From Saccharofermentans sp. (GTDB taxonomy: Bacteria > Bacillota > Clostridia > Saccharofermentanales > Saccharofermentanaceae): DNA of 64,000 nucleotides. The translations under genes and the position numbers were made by a program. Below, piece by piece: positions 36,184-44,560 of this stretch. The stretch is from positions 1 through 64,000 of the forward strand of contig JAILMW010000032.1 in the NCBI GenBank assembly GCA_024692235.1, written 5' to 3'. Below the pieces are notes generated by a model. The model ran no database searches and was not told the origin of the DNA. It saw only the letters and a list, made by a program, of their open reading frames with translations. Every line of letters begins with the position of its first letter. The stretch's first letter is position 1.

Positions 36184-36569
36184 TATTTCTTCTCTCTGTC
36201 ACTGCTTAATTTCCTGTTGAGCTTTAAGATCCCGGCCCTTAATTCCGCTATCTCCTTGCGGTTAGCTTCAACCTCATCAAAGACTATACCGAGATTCTTG
36301 TTAACATCGTTCTGCTTATATACGGCATGGTTGATATAAAAACCGAAGAGCAGTCCTCCGATCTTTTCCGGCAGGCTTCTGTACTGCGGAACGACCTGTT
36401 CGATCTCGTGCATCTTGGGAATGGTATTGCCTATAAAGGCATCAACTGTCGTATTATCGGAACTTGAAGCCGATATGAGGCTTATGTCGTCGAATGTCAT
36501 GGGAAAATCCACTTTGGGGACTTCTTTTCCTTCCAATAACGCCTGAAGATCTTCCCTTGCCGAAGACAT
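36183..36569 (-). CDS. Small coiled-coil protein of the polysaccharide cluster (unknown function)
   Basis: 128 aa. N-terminal part is non-descript; the C-terminal 45 residues are a predicted coiled coil (VFDEVEANRKEIAEL and on, with heptad hydrophobics), preceded by an amphipathic hydrophobic stretch (GGLLFGFYINHAVYKQNDVN). The layout matches its neighbour at 36569. I do not recognise a catalytic domain. TAATG overlaps on both sides suggest fixed stoichiometry with the adjacent genes. Confidence 0.7.
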   Translation of the reverse strand: MSSAREDLQALLEGKEVPKVDFPMTFDDISLISASSSDNTTVDAFIGNTIPKMHEIEQVVPQYRSLPEKIGGLLFGFYINHAVYKQNDVNKNLGIVFDEVEANRKEIAELRAGILKLNRKLSSDREKK

Positions 36570-36970
36570 TACTTGTCCTCCCTGGAATCTACTACTCGCT
36601 CGAGCCTTGCAAGCTCTTCCTTAAGAAGGGCTATCTGCTCTCTCTGCTCAAGTACGGTCTCTGCAACGTAGAGATACTGCTGATTAAGCGCATTCTGCTG
36701 TCCTACGATAGGCAGGAAGAAAAAGCTTGCCAGCTTACGTATACACTTCTTTACGAATACCTTGGCGGGATTTCCCTCCAGCATCTGATAAGGCTGTACT
36801 TCAAAATTATAAGAGATATATCTTACGGCTTCCTCGATCTTATCGTCAGATCTTACCTTCTCGACGATCTTCTGATCAGCAAAAGATAACGGTATCTGAT
36901 CCGCTCCGCTGGTCTTGATGTTATCCCTTATTTCCTCCATTATCTTTGTAACATCAATACTTTCCGACAT
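36569..36970 (-). CDS. Small coiled-coil protein, IDV..IMEEIR type (unknown function)
   Basis: 133 aa. Starts IDVTKIMEEIRDNIK, has KKCIRKLASFFFLPIVGQQN at about 79-98 (20-residue amphipathic, basic segment), and ends in a coiled coil (LEQREQIALLKEELARLERVV). From memory, this three-part layout resembles the N-terminal module of polysaccharide-cluster methyltransferases and glycosyltransferases in Clostridia, here without a catalytic domain. It may anchor or scaffold the assembly machinery at the membrane. Confidence 0.7.
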   Translation of the reverse strand: MSESIDVTKIMEEIRDNIKTSGADQIPLSFADQKIVEKVRSDDKIEEAVRYISYNFEVQPYQMLEGNPAKVFVKKCIRKLASFFFLPIVGQQNALNQQYLYVAETVLEQREQIALLKEELARLERVVDSREDK

Positions 36971-37011
36971 ACTTACTCCTTATTCTCCATTATTCTTTTC
37001 CGTTTTCTTTT

Positions 37012-38265
37012 TTATTTTGTGATGTTCTTGTCAGAGAAGCTCCAGTCATGTTCCAGGTCGACCGTACCTACTCTTCCCGAGCGTGATACTATCTCTATCT
37101 CCAGCGCCGTCTTCCAGTAATCCACAGGGACATCACCCTGCTCGATGGAAAAACCTACTATGAACTTGCCTGGGAGCAATCTGTTGTTCTTGAGCGTTAT
37201 CTCATAGCTTCCGTCTTCCTTGATCTCGAAGTCCTTGAACTTCTCGATCTTCGTATTCGTGCCGAAGATATTGAGGCCGTCGTCTCTATAGATACCTATA
37301 CCGAAGACGGCATTCTCGACCTTGTCCCTGACCTTAAAGTCAATGACAAATCTGATGTCCTCCCCTGTATAGAAGATCGACTGCTCTTCTTTGTTGCAAT
37401 TATATGCTTTTACACTTGAGATCTTTACCTCTCCGCTTCCCCAGCGAAGTGTACTCTCATTTGCCTGTGACTCTACTATCTGTACGGGTGTCATGCCGGA
37501 TAAGAGGACTTCCTTCTTCCTTCTTACTTCGCCCATGTATTCCAGATACTGCATATGGATGTCCTCAGGCTTACCCTGAGCCATTACCTTACCTTCGTGT
37601 ACCCATACGGATTTATCGCAGAACTGCTCTATCTGATCCAGGGAATGAGAGACGATGACTATGGTAGTACCGTTATTCCTGATCTCCTTTAGCTTGTTGA
37701 AGCACTTCGCCTGAAAGTTCGCGTCACCTACCGCAAGGATCTCGTCGATAAGAAGGATGTCCGCGTTAACGTTGATGGCAACGGAGAACGCAAGCCTCAT
37801 GTACATACCGGAAGAATATGTCCTTACCGGGTTATCTATGAATGTACCGAGCTCTGAGAATGCGACTATCTCACCAAGCCTGTCATCTATCTCCTTCTTC
37901 GAGAGACCGAAGATGGAAGCATTGTTATAGATATTCTCTCGTCCCGAAAGGTCCGGATGGAATCCCGCACCGAGCTCAAGAAGGCTCGATACTCTGCCGT
38001 ATACATCGATCGTACCCTCATCGGGATAAAGTATCTTGGTCATGAGCTTCAGAAGCGTACTCTTGCCGCAACCGTTATGACCGATGAGTCCTACAGACTC
38101 GCCCTTCTTTATATCCAGATCGACACCGTCCAGGACTACTCTGTTCTCATGACGGTTCCTCTGCCAGAAGAGCATACGCTCCTTAAGGCTGTTGGATTTG
38201 TCGTAATATACCTTGAAAGATTTCTTAAGTCCGCGGATCTTGATCGCCAATTCATTATCTGCCAT
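37012..38265 (-). CDS. Polysaccharide ABC transporter ATP-binding protein (Wzt-like)
   Basis: 417 aa, starting at the ATG 38263-38265 with GGAGG 9 nt upstream, 1 nt after the permease stop. ABC domain: Walker A GLIGHNGCGKSTLL, signature YSSGMYMRLAF, Walker B ILLIDEILAVGD. The extra C-terminal domain of about 170 residues (from GEVKISSVKAY) is a Wzt-type carbohydrate-binding beta-sandwich, which in known systems recognises the non-reducing end of the exported chain. Works with the permease at 38267. Confidence 0.9.
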   Translation of the reverse strand: MADNELAIKIRGLKKSFKVYYDKSNSLKERMLFWQRNRHENRVVLDGVDLDIKKGESVGLIGHNGCGKSTLLKLMTKILYPDEGTIDVYGRVSSLLELGAGFHPDLSGRENIYNNASIFGLSKKEIDDRLGEIVAFSELGTFIDNPVRTYSSGMYMRLAFSVAINVNADILLIDEILAVGDANFQAKCFNKLKEIRNNGTTIVIVSHSLDQIEQFCDKSVWVHEGKVMAQGKPEDIHMQYLEYMGEVRRKKEVLLSGMTPVQIVESQANESTLRWGSGEVKISSVKAYNCNKEEQSIFYTGEDIRFVIDFKVRDKVENAVFGIGIYRDDGLNIFGTNTKIEKFKDFEIKEDGSYEITLKNNRLLPGKFIVGFSIEQGDVPVDYWKTALEIEIVSRSGRVGTVDLEHDWSFSDKNITK

Positions 38266-38266
38266 A

Positions 38267-39037
38267 TCAAAGTTCCTCCGCAAAACGCACCTGGAGTTTC
38301 CTGAAGACGATGGCGCCTACTACCAGGAAGAACAGGCCGATGACCAAAGACTCGATGAGCGTGGAAAGATTCGGAACGCCTCCCTCATAGAGTATTGCCC
38401 TGTATGCCCTGATGATCGGTGTCATGGGGTTAAGGGAATAAACAGCCTTGAACCTCTCGGGGATCAGAAACTCCCCGTAACATATAGGGGTCGCGAACTG
38501 CCATGCCATGGTAATGATACCGAGGATATGCTCCAGGTCGCGAAGATATACCGTAAGTGCGGACGCTATAAGTGCCAATCCAAGAGCGAATATGAACTCA
38601 ACGATCATTATGACCGGAAGGCATAAAAGTCCCCCTGCAGAAGGCACGACACCTGATACGAGCGCTACCGCTATTACGACGATAAAGCTCAGTGCCATAT
38701 TGACGAATGCGCCGATAACATATGAGATCGGTATTACTTCTCTCGGAAAATAGATCTTCTTGATAAGGTCCTTTTGAACGATTATCGAGACTGAACCGCC
38801 TACCAGACACGTGGAGAAGAATATCCACGGTATAAGACCTACAAAGAGATAAAGGTGGAACTTAGGGATCCCGGCCTTCATCAGTATCTTAAAGACAAAA
38901 TAATAGACTATGAGCTGGAGGAGCGGATTGATAAAAGTCCAGGCAAAACCAAGTATGGAGCCTTTATAACGGCTCCTGAGGTCTCTCCTGACCATGCTCA
39001 CGATCATTTCCCTGTATTTGTATAATTCTTTAAACAT
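38267..39037 (-). CDS. Polysaccharide ABC transporter permease (Wzm-like)
   Basis: 256 aa with six hydrophobic segments, ABC-2 type. The N-terminus MFKELYKYREMI followed by RRDLRSRYKGSILG is typical of O-antigen/teichoic-acid exporters (Wzm/TagG). I chose the ATG at 39037, which fits this pattern and overlaps the reductase stop by 8 nt; a TTG at 39058 is also open. Exports a lipid-linked polysaccharide with the Wzt-like ATPase. Confidence 0.88.
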   Translation of the reverse strand: MFKELYKYREMIVSMVRRDLRSRYKGSILGFAWTFINPLLQLIVYYFVFKILMKAGIPKFHLYLFVGLIPWIFFSTCLVGGSVSIIVQKDLIKKIYFPREVIPISYVIGAFVNMALSFIVVIAVALVSGVVPSAGGLLCLPVIMIVEFIFALGLALIASALTVYLRDLEHILGIITMAWQFATPICYGEFLIPERFKAVYSLNPMTPIIRAYRAILYEGGVPNLSTLIESLVIGLFFLVVGAIVFRKLQVRFAEEL

Positions 39038-39953
39038 ATCTGTTTCTGTAAGCTTCAAGAACGCTTATGAGCGTATCCTCGATATCATATTCGGGTTCAA
39101 AGCCGGTATCTTCACAAAGCTTGGTGATATCCGCACTGTAATGAACAAGATCTTCATCGGGAAGCCTCGGAGGAAGAGTAGTCTTAGCTGCTGCTTCAGG
39201 ACTATTTGCCACCAGGATCCCTATCATGTCCCTTATGTACGAGCTCCTGCCCGAACCGACATTATACACCTCGCCGATACGGCCTGTCTCGCCTAAGAGT
39301 CTGTATGCCCTTACTACATCCCTTACATCAGAGAAATCTCTCCATGAATCAAGGTTGCCGTACTCGAAAGTATCAAGCTCGCCCTTCTCCAGGAGCGCGA
39401 TCCTCTTACAGTAATCCGTTACTACGAACCCTTCCTTCTGGTTAGGTCCTATATGATTGAAAGATCTTGTGAATACTGCCTTTAAGCCCTTCTTGTTGAT
39501 AAGGAGCCTTAAGATATCCTCCTGCGTATTCTTGGATACGGCATAAGGAGAATTCTGTACGAGCGGGCAGGATTCGTCGACCTCGGGAGTATCCGAAGCA
39601 GACATATCATACTGATTGGCAGAACCTATAAAGAGGATCGTCGTATCGGGGCAGGAAGCGATGACCGCCTCTGCGATGTTGACGGAAAGATCCACATTAA
39701 GGTGCATCGTCAGATTGATATCCTTCCAGGATATGATGGGAGATGCCTGACCTGCAAGATTGAAGATAACGTCGGGCTTTATATCAGAGATCAGCCTTAA
39801 AGCCTCCTCCTTATCGAGCATATCCGCCTTGATGACATCCTTGCCGTCAGAGACGATATCTGCTCCGACCGTCTCGTATCCGCAGGATCTTAATTCCTCC
39901 ATAAGGGCAGAGCCTGCAAATCCCATTGCACCTATGACAAGAGCTTTCTTCAT
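39030..39953 (-). CDS. rmd: GDP-6-deoxy-D-lyxo-4-hexulose (4-keto-6-deoxymannose) reductase-like SDR
   Basis: 307 aa extended SDR. NAD(P)-binding GAMGFAGSAL, catalytic YAVSK (Tyr-x-x-x-Lys), RSFNHIGPNQ, and WRDFSDVRDVVRAY. These fit GDP-4-dehydro-6-deoxymannose reductase (RMD), which makes GDP-D-rhamnose from the Gmd product. It starts 3 nt after the gmd stop. A GDP-fucose synthase would differ, but the epimerising type cannot be entirely excluded. Confidence 0.82.
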   Translation of the reverse strand: MKKALVIGAMGFAGSALMEELRSCGYETVGADIVSDGKDVIKADMLDKEEALRLISDIKPDVIFNLAGQASPIISWKDINLTMHLNVDLSVNIAEAVIASCPDTTILFIGSANQYDMSASDTPEVDESCPLVQNSPYAVSKNTQEDILRLLINKKGLKAVFTRSFNHIGPNQKEGFVVTDYCKRIALLEKGELDTFEYGNLDSWRDFSDVRDVVRAYRLLGETGRIGEVYNVGSGRSSYIRDMIGILVANSPEAAAKTTLPPRLPDEDLVHYSADITKLCEDTGFEPEYDIEDTLISVLEAYRNRYV

Positions 39954-39956
39954 ATA

Positions 39957-40979
39957 TCAGAGTCCGTTCTCTTCCTTGACGATCTTAAGATCGTTCTCGA
40001 CCATTCTCTTAACGAGAGAAGAGAAATCGATCTCTCTTCTCCATCCGAGCTTCTTCTCGGCCTTAGCGGGATCTCCCAAGAGGAGTTCTACCTCAGCGGG
40101 TCTGAAGAATTCGGGGTTAACGGATACGAGCACCTTACCTGTCTTTGTATCGATACCCTTCTCGTCAACGCCTTCGCCTTCCCACTTAAGCTCGATGCCG
40201 ACATGCTTAAATGCAGTATCGGCGAACTCTCTTACTGTTCTTGTCTCATTGGTGGCGATTACATAATCGTCAGGTGTATCAGCCTGGAGCATGAGCCACA
40301 TAGCCCTTACATAATCCTGTGAATGACCCCAGTCTCTCTTAGCATCGAGATTACCGAGCTCCAGATGATCCTGAAGGCCGAGTGAGATCATTACTGCAGC
40401 ATGAGTGATCTTCCTTGTTACGAACTCAAGTCCTCTTCTCTCGGACTCGTGGTTAAAGAGGATACCGGAACATGCGAACATGTCGTAGCTCTCTCTGTAA
40501 TTCTTTGTGATCCAGTGACCATAGAGCTTAGCTACTCCGTAAGGTGATCTGGGATAGAAAGGTGTCTCCTCGTTCTGAGGGATGGCCTGTACCTTACCGA
40601 ACATCTCAGATGTGGATGCCTGATAAAATCTGGCCTCGGGCTTAACTATCTTTATTGCCTCGAGCATATTCGTTACGCCGATGGCATCGATATCTGCCGT
40701 TCCGATAGGCGTATCCCAGCTCGTCTTAACGAACGACTGGGCTGCAAGATTATATACCTCGTCCGCCTGGGATATCTTCATTGCGGTGATAAGTGATACC
40801 GCATCCGTCATATCTGCATAAATAAGATGCACCTTATCTTTTAAGTGCTCGATATTACCGTAATCAACGGTAGCCTTTCTTCTCCAGATGCCGTATACCT
40901 CGTAGCCCTTCTCAAGGAGAAGTTCCGCAAGGTACGATCCGTCCTGTCCGGTAATTCCTGTAATGAGTGCTTTCTTCAT
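39957..40979 (-). CDS. gmd: GDP-mannose 4,6-dehydratase
   Basis: 340 aa. Starts KKALITGITGQDGSYLAELL, with catalytic Ser/Thr and YGVAKLYGH (Tyr-x-x-x-Lys), and RRGLEFVTRKIT. It converts GDP-D-mannose to GDP-4-keto-6-deoxy-D-mannose, using GDP-mannose from ManC. TAGGAGG precedes the ATG. Immediately followed by rmd. Confidence 0.95.
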   Translation of the reverse strand: MKKALITGITGQDGSYLAELLLEKGYEVYGIWRRKATVDYGNIEHLKDKVHLIYADMTDAVSLITAMKISQADEVYNLAAQSFVKTSWDTPIGTADIDAIGVTNMLEAIKIVKPEARFYQASTSEMFGKVQAIPQNEETPFYPRSPYGVAKLYGHWITKNYRESYDMFACSGILFNHESERRGLEFVTRKITHAAVMISLGLQDHLELGNLDAKRDWGHSQDYVRAMWLMLQADTPDDYVIATNETRTVREFADTAFKHVGIELKWEGEGVDEKGIDTKTGKVLVSVNPEFFRPAEVELLLGDPAKAEKKLGWRREIDFSSLVKRMVENDLKIVKEENGL

Positions 40980-41007
40980 AATATCCTCCTAAGAGTAAAC
41001 ATTGAGA

Positions 41008-42162
41008 TTATATCACAAATGAGAATGCCTGCCTGTATACGTTTGAGGCATTTGCCCAAGTATAGGACGACGCCTTGTCTATCATCTTCTTGCGCTCCTC
41101 GTCCGAAGGGTTCCTGCGGACACTTGCGACAAACGCCTCGGCAAAAGCACCTTCGTCATAAGGCGCCGCCTTCATTGCCAGATCGCCTGCCACTTCGGGG
41201 AGGCTGGAAGTATCAGATATTATGCAGGGAGTACCGCATGCCATCGCCTCAGTAACGGGCATTCCGAAGCCCTCGTAGATGCTGGGGAACACAAAAGCTT
41301 TTGCACAGCGGTAAAGATCTCTCTTCTCTTCCTGAGAGATATAGCCTGTCCTTATTATCCTGTCACTTACGGGGCTGTTCTCGATGGCAGCGAGGGTCTC
41401 CTGCGCATGCCAGCCAACGCCGCCTGCCAGGATGAGCTTTACTCCCGGCATATCATCACAGGCTTTCTCAAAAGCCTTTACTATGGTCTTTATATTCTTT
41501 CTGGGCTCCAAAGTACCGACATATAAAAGATAGTCCTCAGCCTTGTACTTCTCTTCGAGGGACCTTCTGGCGGCTTCTTCCTCCTTAAGGTCAGCGAAAG
41601 GACGATAATACGACACATCCGTTCCGCAGGGAGCTACGAATATACGCTCCTCGGGAACTTTAAGAAGTTCTGTGATCTCCCTCTTGGAGAACTCGGATAT
41701 GGTCACTATGGCATCCGCCTTGTCAGAAGATGCCTTGAGGTGATTTTGCAAAAGGCGCCTGTTCCTGTCATCCATGGTCTCGGGATATCGCATCGACACC
41801 ATGTCGTAGATAGTTATTACGCTCTTTCCCTTAAGTCCTCCCGGGACAAGATAGTTGAAGAATACCGTCAGGTCAGAAGAAGAACCGGTAAGCTTCTCAT
41901 AAGGCCATATCTTACCCATACCTCCGAGCCTGATATAAGCTCCGAGCGGCATATCCTTGACAACGTGAAGTCTTTCTTCGTCAAAGGGGATCTCCAGGTT
42001 ATTCTTAACATTGGAAGGAGCATCGTTTCTTCCAAGAAAATCAAATACGTGCATCTCAAAATCGTCGGGACCTGTCAGAAGTCCCCTAAGCGTATTGGCT
42101 GCATAGAACCCTATTCCAGTAAGGTTCTTCTGAGCCAGAGGCTGCACGTTATATGCGATCAT
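41008..42162 (-). CDS. Family 4 glycosyltransferase
   Basis: 384 aa. GIGFYAANTLRGLL, LLYVGTLEPRKNIK, and donor site SIYEGFGMPVTEAMACGTP. Belongs to the mannosyltransferase-like group. Starts with an ATGA overlap with the methyltransferase gene. First gene of the cluster to use the GDP sugars in gene order, next to gmd. Confidence 0.9.
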   Translation of the reverse strand: MIAYNVQPLAQKNLTGIGFYAANTLRGLLTGPDDFEMHVFDFLGRNDAPSNVKNNLEIPFDEERLHVVKDMPLGAYIRLGGMGKIWPYEKLTGSSSDLTVFFNYLVPGGLKGKSVITIYDMVSMRYPETMDDRNRRLLQNHLKASSDKADAIVTISEFSKREITELLKVPEERIFVAPCGTDVSYYRPFADLKEEEAARRSLEEKYKAEDYLLYVGTLEPRKNIKTIVKAFEKACDDMPGVKLILAGGVGWHAQETLAAIENSPVSDRIIRTGYISQEEKRDLYRCAKAFVFPSIYEGFGMPVTEAMACGTPCIISDTSSLPEVAGDLAMKAAPYDEGAFAEAFVASVRRNPSDEERKKMIDKASSYTWANASNVYRQAFSFVI

Positions 42163-42734
42163 TTCTTCTTATTTCCCTTTTTGGCATAGGAATCGGACCT
42201 CTTGCTGCTTAAGAATACGAAGTAGCCGTCCTCTTCAAAGATCCTGACGCCTCCGAATACGGAGATCATCTTATTCTTATACCAATCCTTGCGCTTTGTT
42301 ACCAATAACATCCTGCCGCCTGTAGAAAGCCTGTTAAAGCCCTTCTCTATAAAGGTCTTAGCCACCTTAAAATCCGTATGATACGGCGGGTTGGACAGGA
42401 TGACAGTATATCCCTTATCCGTTACGGCTTCAAGTGCGTCGCCGCATACGACCATGGCTCCTTCAAAGCCGTTGGCCTTCATGTTCTTCCTCGAGCATTC
42501 GCATGCCTCGGGGTCGATGTCCGTCATAGTCACGTTCGAAGGAGAGACTCCGCAGCAGCAAGCCGCAAGGCCCACTATCCCCGTTCCGCAGCCTAAGTCC
42601 AGGACCTTGTCATCAGGGGAAAAATCGGCATGCCTTAACATAGCAACAGTCCCTCTGTCCGCCCCTTGAGGGGAGAACAGAGAGACTTCGGTTCCTATAT
42701 TTATCTTTCTGCCGTTAAACTCGGCTTCGTACAT
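42159..42734 (-). CDS. Class I SAM-dependent methyltransferase (RsmC-like)
   Basis: 191 aa from the ATG 42732-42734 (AAAGGA 8 nt upstream, TGATG overlap with the phosphohexomutase). SAM-binding VLDLGCGTGIVGLAA, and ILSNPPYHTDF, the NPPY motif of base N-methyltransferases. By size and motif it resembles the C-terminal half of RsmC, which methylates 16S rRNA. Not obviously linked to polysaccharide synthesis. Confidence 0.85.
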   Translation of the reverse strand: MYEAEFNGRKINIGTEVSLFSPQGADRGTVAMLRHADFSPDDKVLDLGCGTGIVGLAACCCGVSPSNVTMTDIDPEACECSRKNMKANGFEGAMVVCGDALEAVTDKGYTVILSNPPYHTDFKVAKTFIEKGFNRLSTGGRMLLVTKRKDWYKNKMISVFGGVRIFEEDGYFVFLSSKRSDSYAKKGNKKK

Positions 42735-44518
42735 CAAAGACGTCCTTTCACGAATGAAGACATCTCTTCCTTGACCTTCTCAAGAGTAGTCTTAGCACCG
42801 TCTTCGGTATCACCGTATACGCCGAAGTATATCTTGAGCTTAGGCTCTGTACCTGAAGGTCTTGCGCAGGCCCAGTCAAGGCCCTTATCACCGCCAAGCT
42901 CGTAAAGGAGAACATTGGACTTGGGAAGATCCAATACGGATGTCTTGATGCCGTCCTCGGTAAACTCGTATCTTACGGAGTTCTGGTAGTCTCTTACAGC
43001 CTTTACTGCGGGACCGCCGATAAGGTTCTTTGCACCTTCGATGTCCTTAACGTTCTCAACATCGTTTCTTAAAGATACCATGCACTCGCCTATCTTAGCG
43101 ATTCCTTCCTTGCCCTCGAGAGTAAAGCTTACTGCCTGCTCGAAGCCGTAGCCGTGCTTCTTGTATATCCTTTCGAGGCGGTCAAATAATGTCTCGCCCT
43201 TGTCGAAAGACTGCGCTGCCATACCGCAAACGAGCATAGCCGCTACAACTGCGTCCTTATCTCTTACGTCAGTACCGGAAAGGTAGCCGTAGCTCTCCTC
43301 GAAGCCGAACTGGAAGTGCTTGTCGCCGAACTCGTCGTCGAACTTGATCCTCTCGCCTATGTACTTGAATCCTGTAAGTGTCTCCTGAAGCTCAACGCCG
43401 TATTCCTTACATACGCTTGCGCAAAGCTTTGTGGAAACGATGGTAGTACAGGCAAAAGAGTTATCCTCAAGGGTTCCCAATCTCTTCTTGGAGTCGAGGA
43501 TATAGTCAAGGAGCATAAGTCCTACCTGATTACCCGTGAAGCACTTATATGTAACTTCGCCGTTCTCCTCGCATCTTGCTGCGATACCTAATCTGTCGGA
43601 GTCGGGGTCGGTACCGAATACAAGAGAAGCTCCTACCTTCTTTGCAAGCTCGATACCCATTGTAAGTGCGGCAGGATCCTCGGGGTTGGGGCTCTTTACG
43701 GTAGGGAAAGCTCCGTCGGGTACTTCCTGCTGAGGAACGATATATACGTTATTAAATCCTGCTCTCTTAAGGATACGTCTTACGGGCTTGTTACCTGATC
43801 CGTGAAGAGGAGTATAGACGATGCTCATGTCCGCCTGACGTGCGATGGCATCCTTGTCGATGATGAGCTTTGTAAGCATCTCGGTATATGCGATATCAAC
43901 CTCGGGACCAAATCTCTTGATAAGACCGGAAGCAAGGCCTTCGTTAAAGTCAGAAGTCTTCACCTTTCTTACGTCGGCGAACTCGCTCATGTTCGAAAGG
44001 ATCTCTGCTGCCGCCTCGTTGGTGACCTGACCGCCGTCCTCGCCGTATACCTTGTATCCGTTGTACTTGGGAGGATTGTGTGAAGCGGTTACCATAACTC
44101 CGCAGAATGCATTGAAATACCTTACCGCATAGCTGCACATGGGTACGGGACGAAGCTCGTCCGAGAGATATGACTTAACGCCGTAAGCTGCAAATGTGGT
44201 AGCTGCAACCTGTGCGAACTCGGGAGAGAAATGCCTCGAGTCGAAAGCGATGGCAACGCCTCTGTTCATTGCCTCTTCTCCCTTGCTGACGATATACTTC
44301 GCAAGTCCTGCGGAAGCCTTGGCTACCGTATAGACGTTCATCCTGTTGGTTCCGGCTCCGAGTACTCCTCTAAGGCCGCCTGTACCGAACTCAAGGTCCT
44401 TATAGAACCTGTCCTCGATCTCTTTCTCGTCTGAAGAGATAGCCTTAAGCTCTTCTCTTGTTGCCTCGTCAAAATAAGTATCAGTGCTCCAGATCTTATA
44501 CAATTCCTTGTAATCCAT
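42734..44518 (-). CDS. Phospho-sugar mutase (phosphoglucomutase/phosphomannomutase)
   Basis: 594 aa. Catalytic phosphoserine loop MVTASHNPPKYNGYK near 145, metal loop FGTDPDSDRLG, sugar loop FGFEESYGYL, and the phosphate-binding C-terminal RPSGTEPKLKIY. The long form resembles PgcA of Firmicutes. It would supply glucose-1-P or mannose-1-P, the latter feeding ManC. A TGATATAGT extended -10 lies just upstream (44556-44564, minus strand), so it may be transcribed separately from the YfhO gene. Confidence 0.93.
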   Translation of the reverse strand: MDYKELYKIWSTDTYFDEATREELKAISSDEKEIEDRFYKDLEFGTGGLRGVLGAGTNRMNVYTVAKASAGLAKYIVSKGEEAMNRGVAIAFDSRHFSPEFAQVAATTFAAYGVKSYLSDELRPVPMCSYAVRYFNAFCGVMVTASHNPPKYNGYKVYGEDGGQVTNEAAAEILSNMSEFADVRKVKTSDFNEGLASGLIKRFGPEVDIAYTEMLTKLIIDKDAIARQADMSIVYTPLHGSGNKPVRRILKRAGFNNVYIVPQQEVPDGAFPTVKSPNPEDPAALTMGIELAKKVGASLVFGTDPDSDRLGIAARCEENGEVTYKCFTGNQVGLMLLDYILDSKKRLGTLEDNSFACTTIVSTKLCASVCKEYGVELQETLTGFKYIGERIKFDDEFGDKHFQFGFEESYGYLSGTDVRDKDAVVAAMLVCGMAAQSFDKGETLFDRLERIYKKHGYGFEQAVSFTLEGKEGIAKIGECMVSLRNDVENVKDIEGAKNLIGGPAVKAVRDYQNSVRYEFTEDGIKTSVLDLPKSNVLLYELGGDKGLDWACARPSGTEPKLKIYFGVYGDTEDGAKTTLEKVKEEMSSFVKGRL

Positions 44519-44560
44519 ATGATCCTCCTCTTTGTCTTCTTTTATCCTATGCTGACTATA

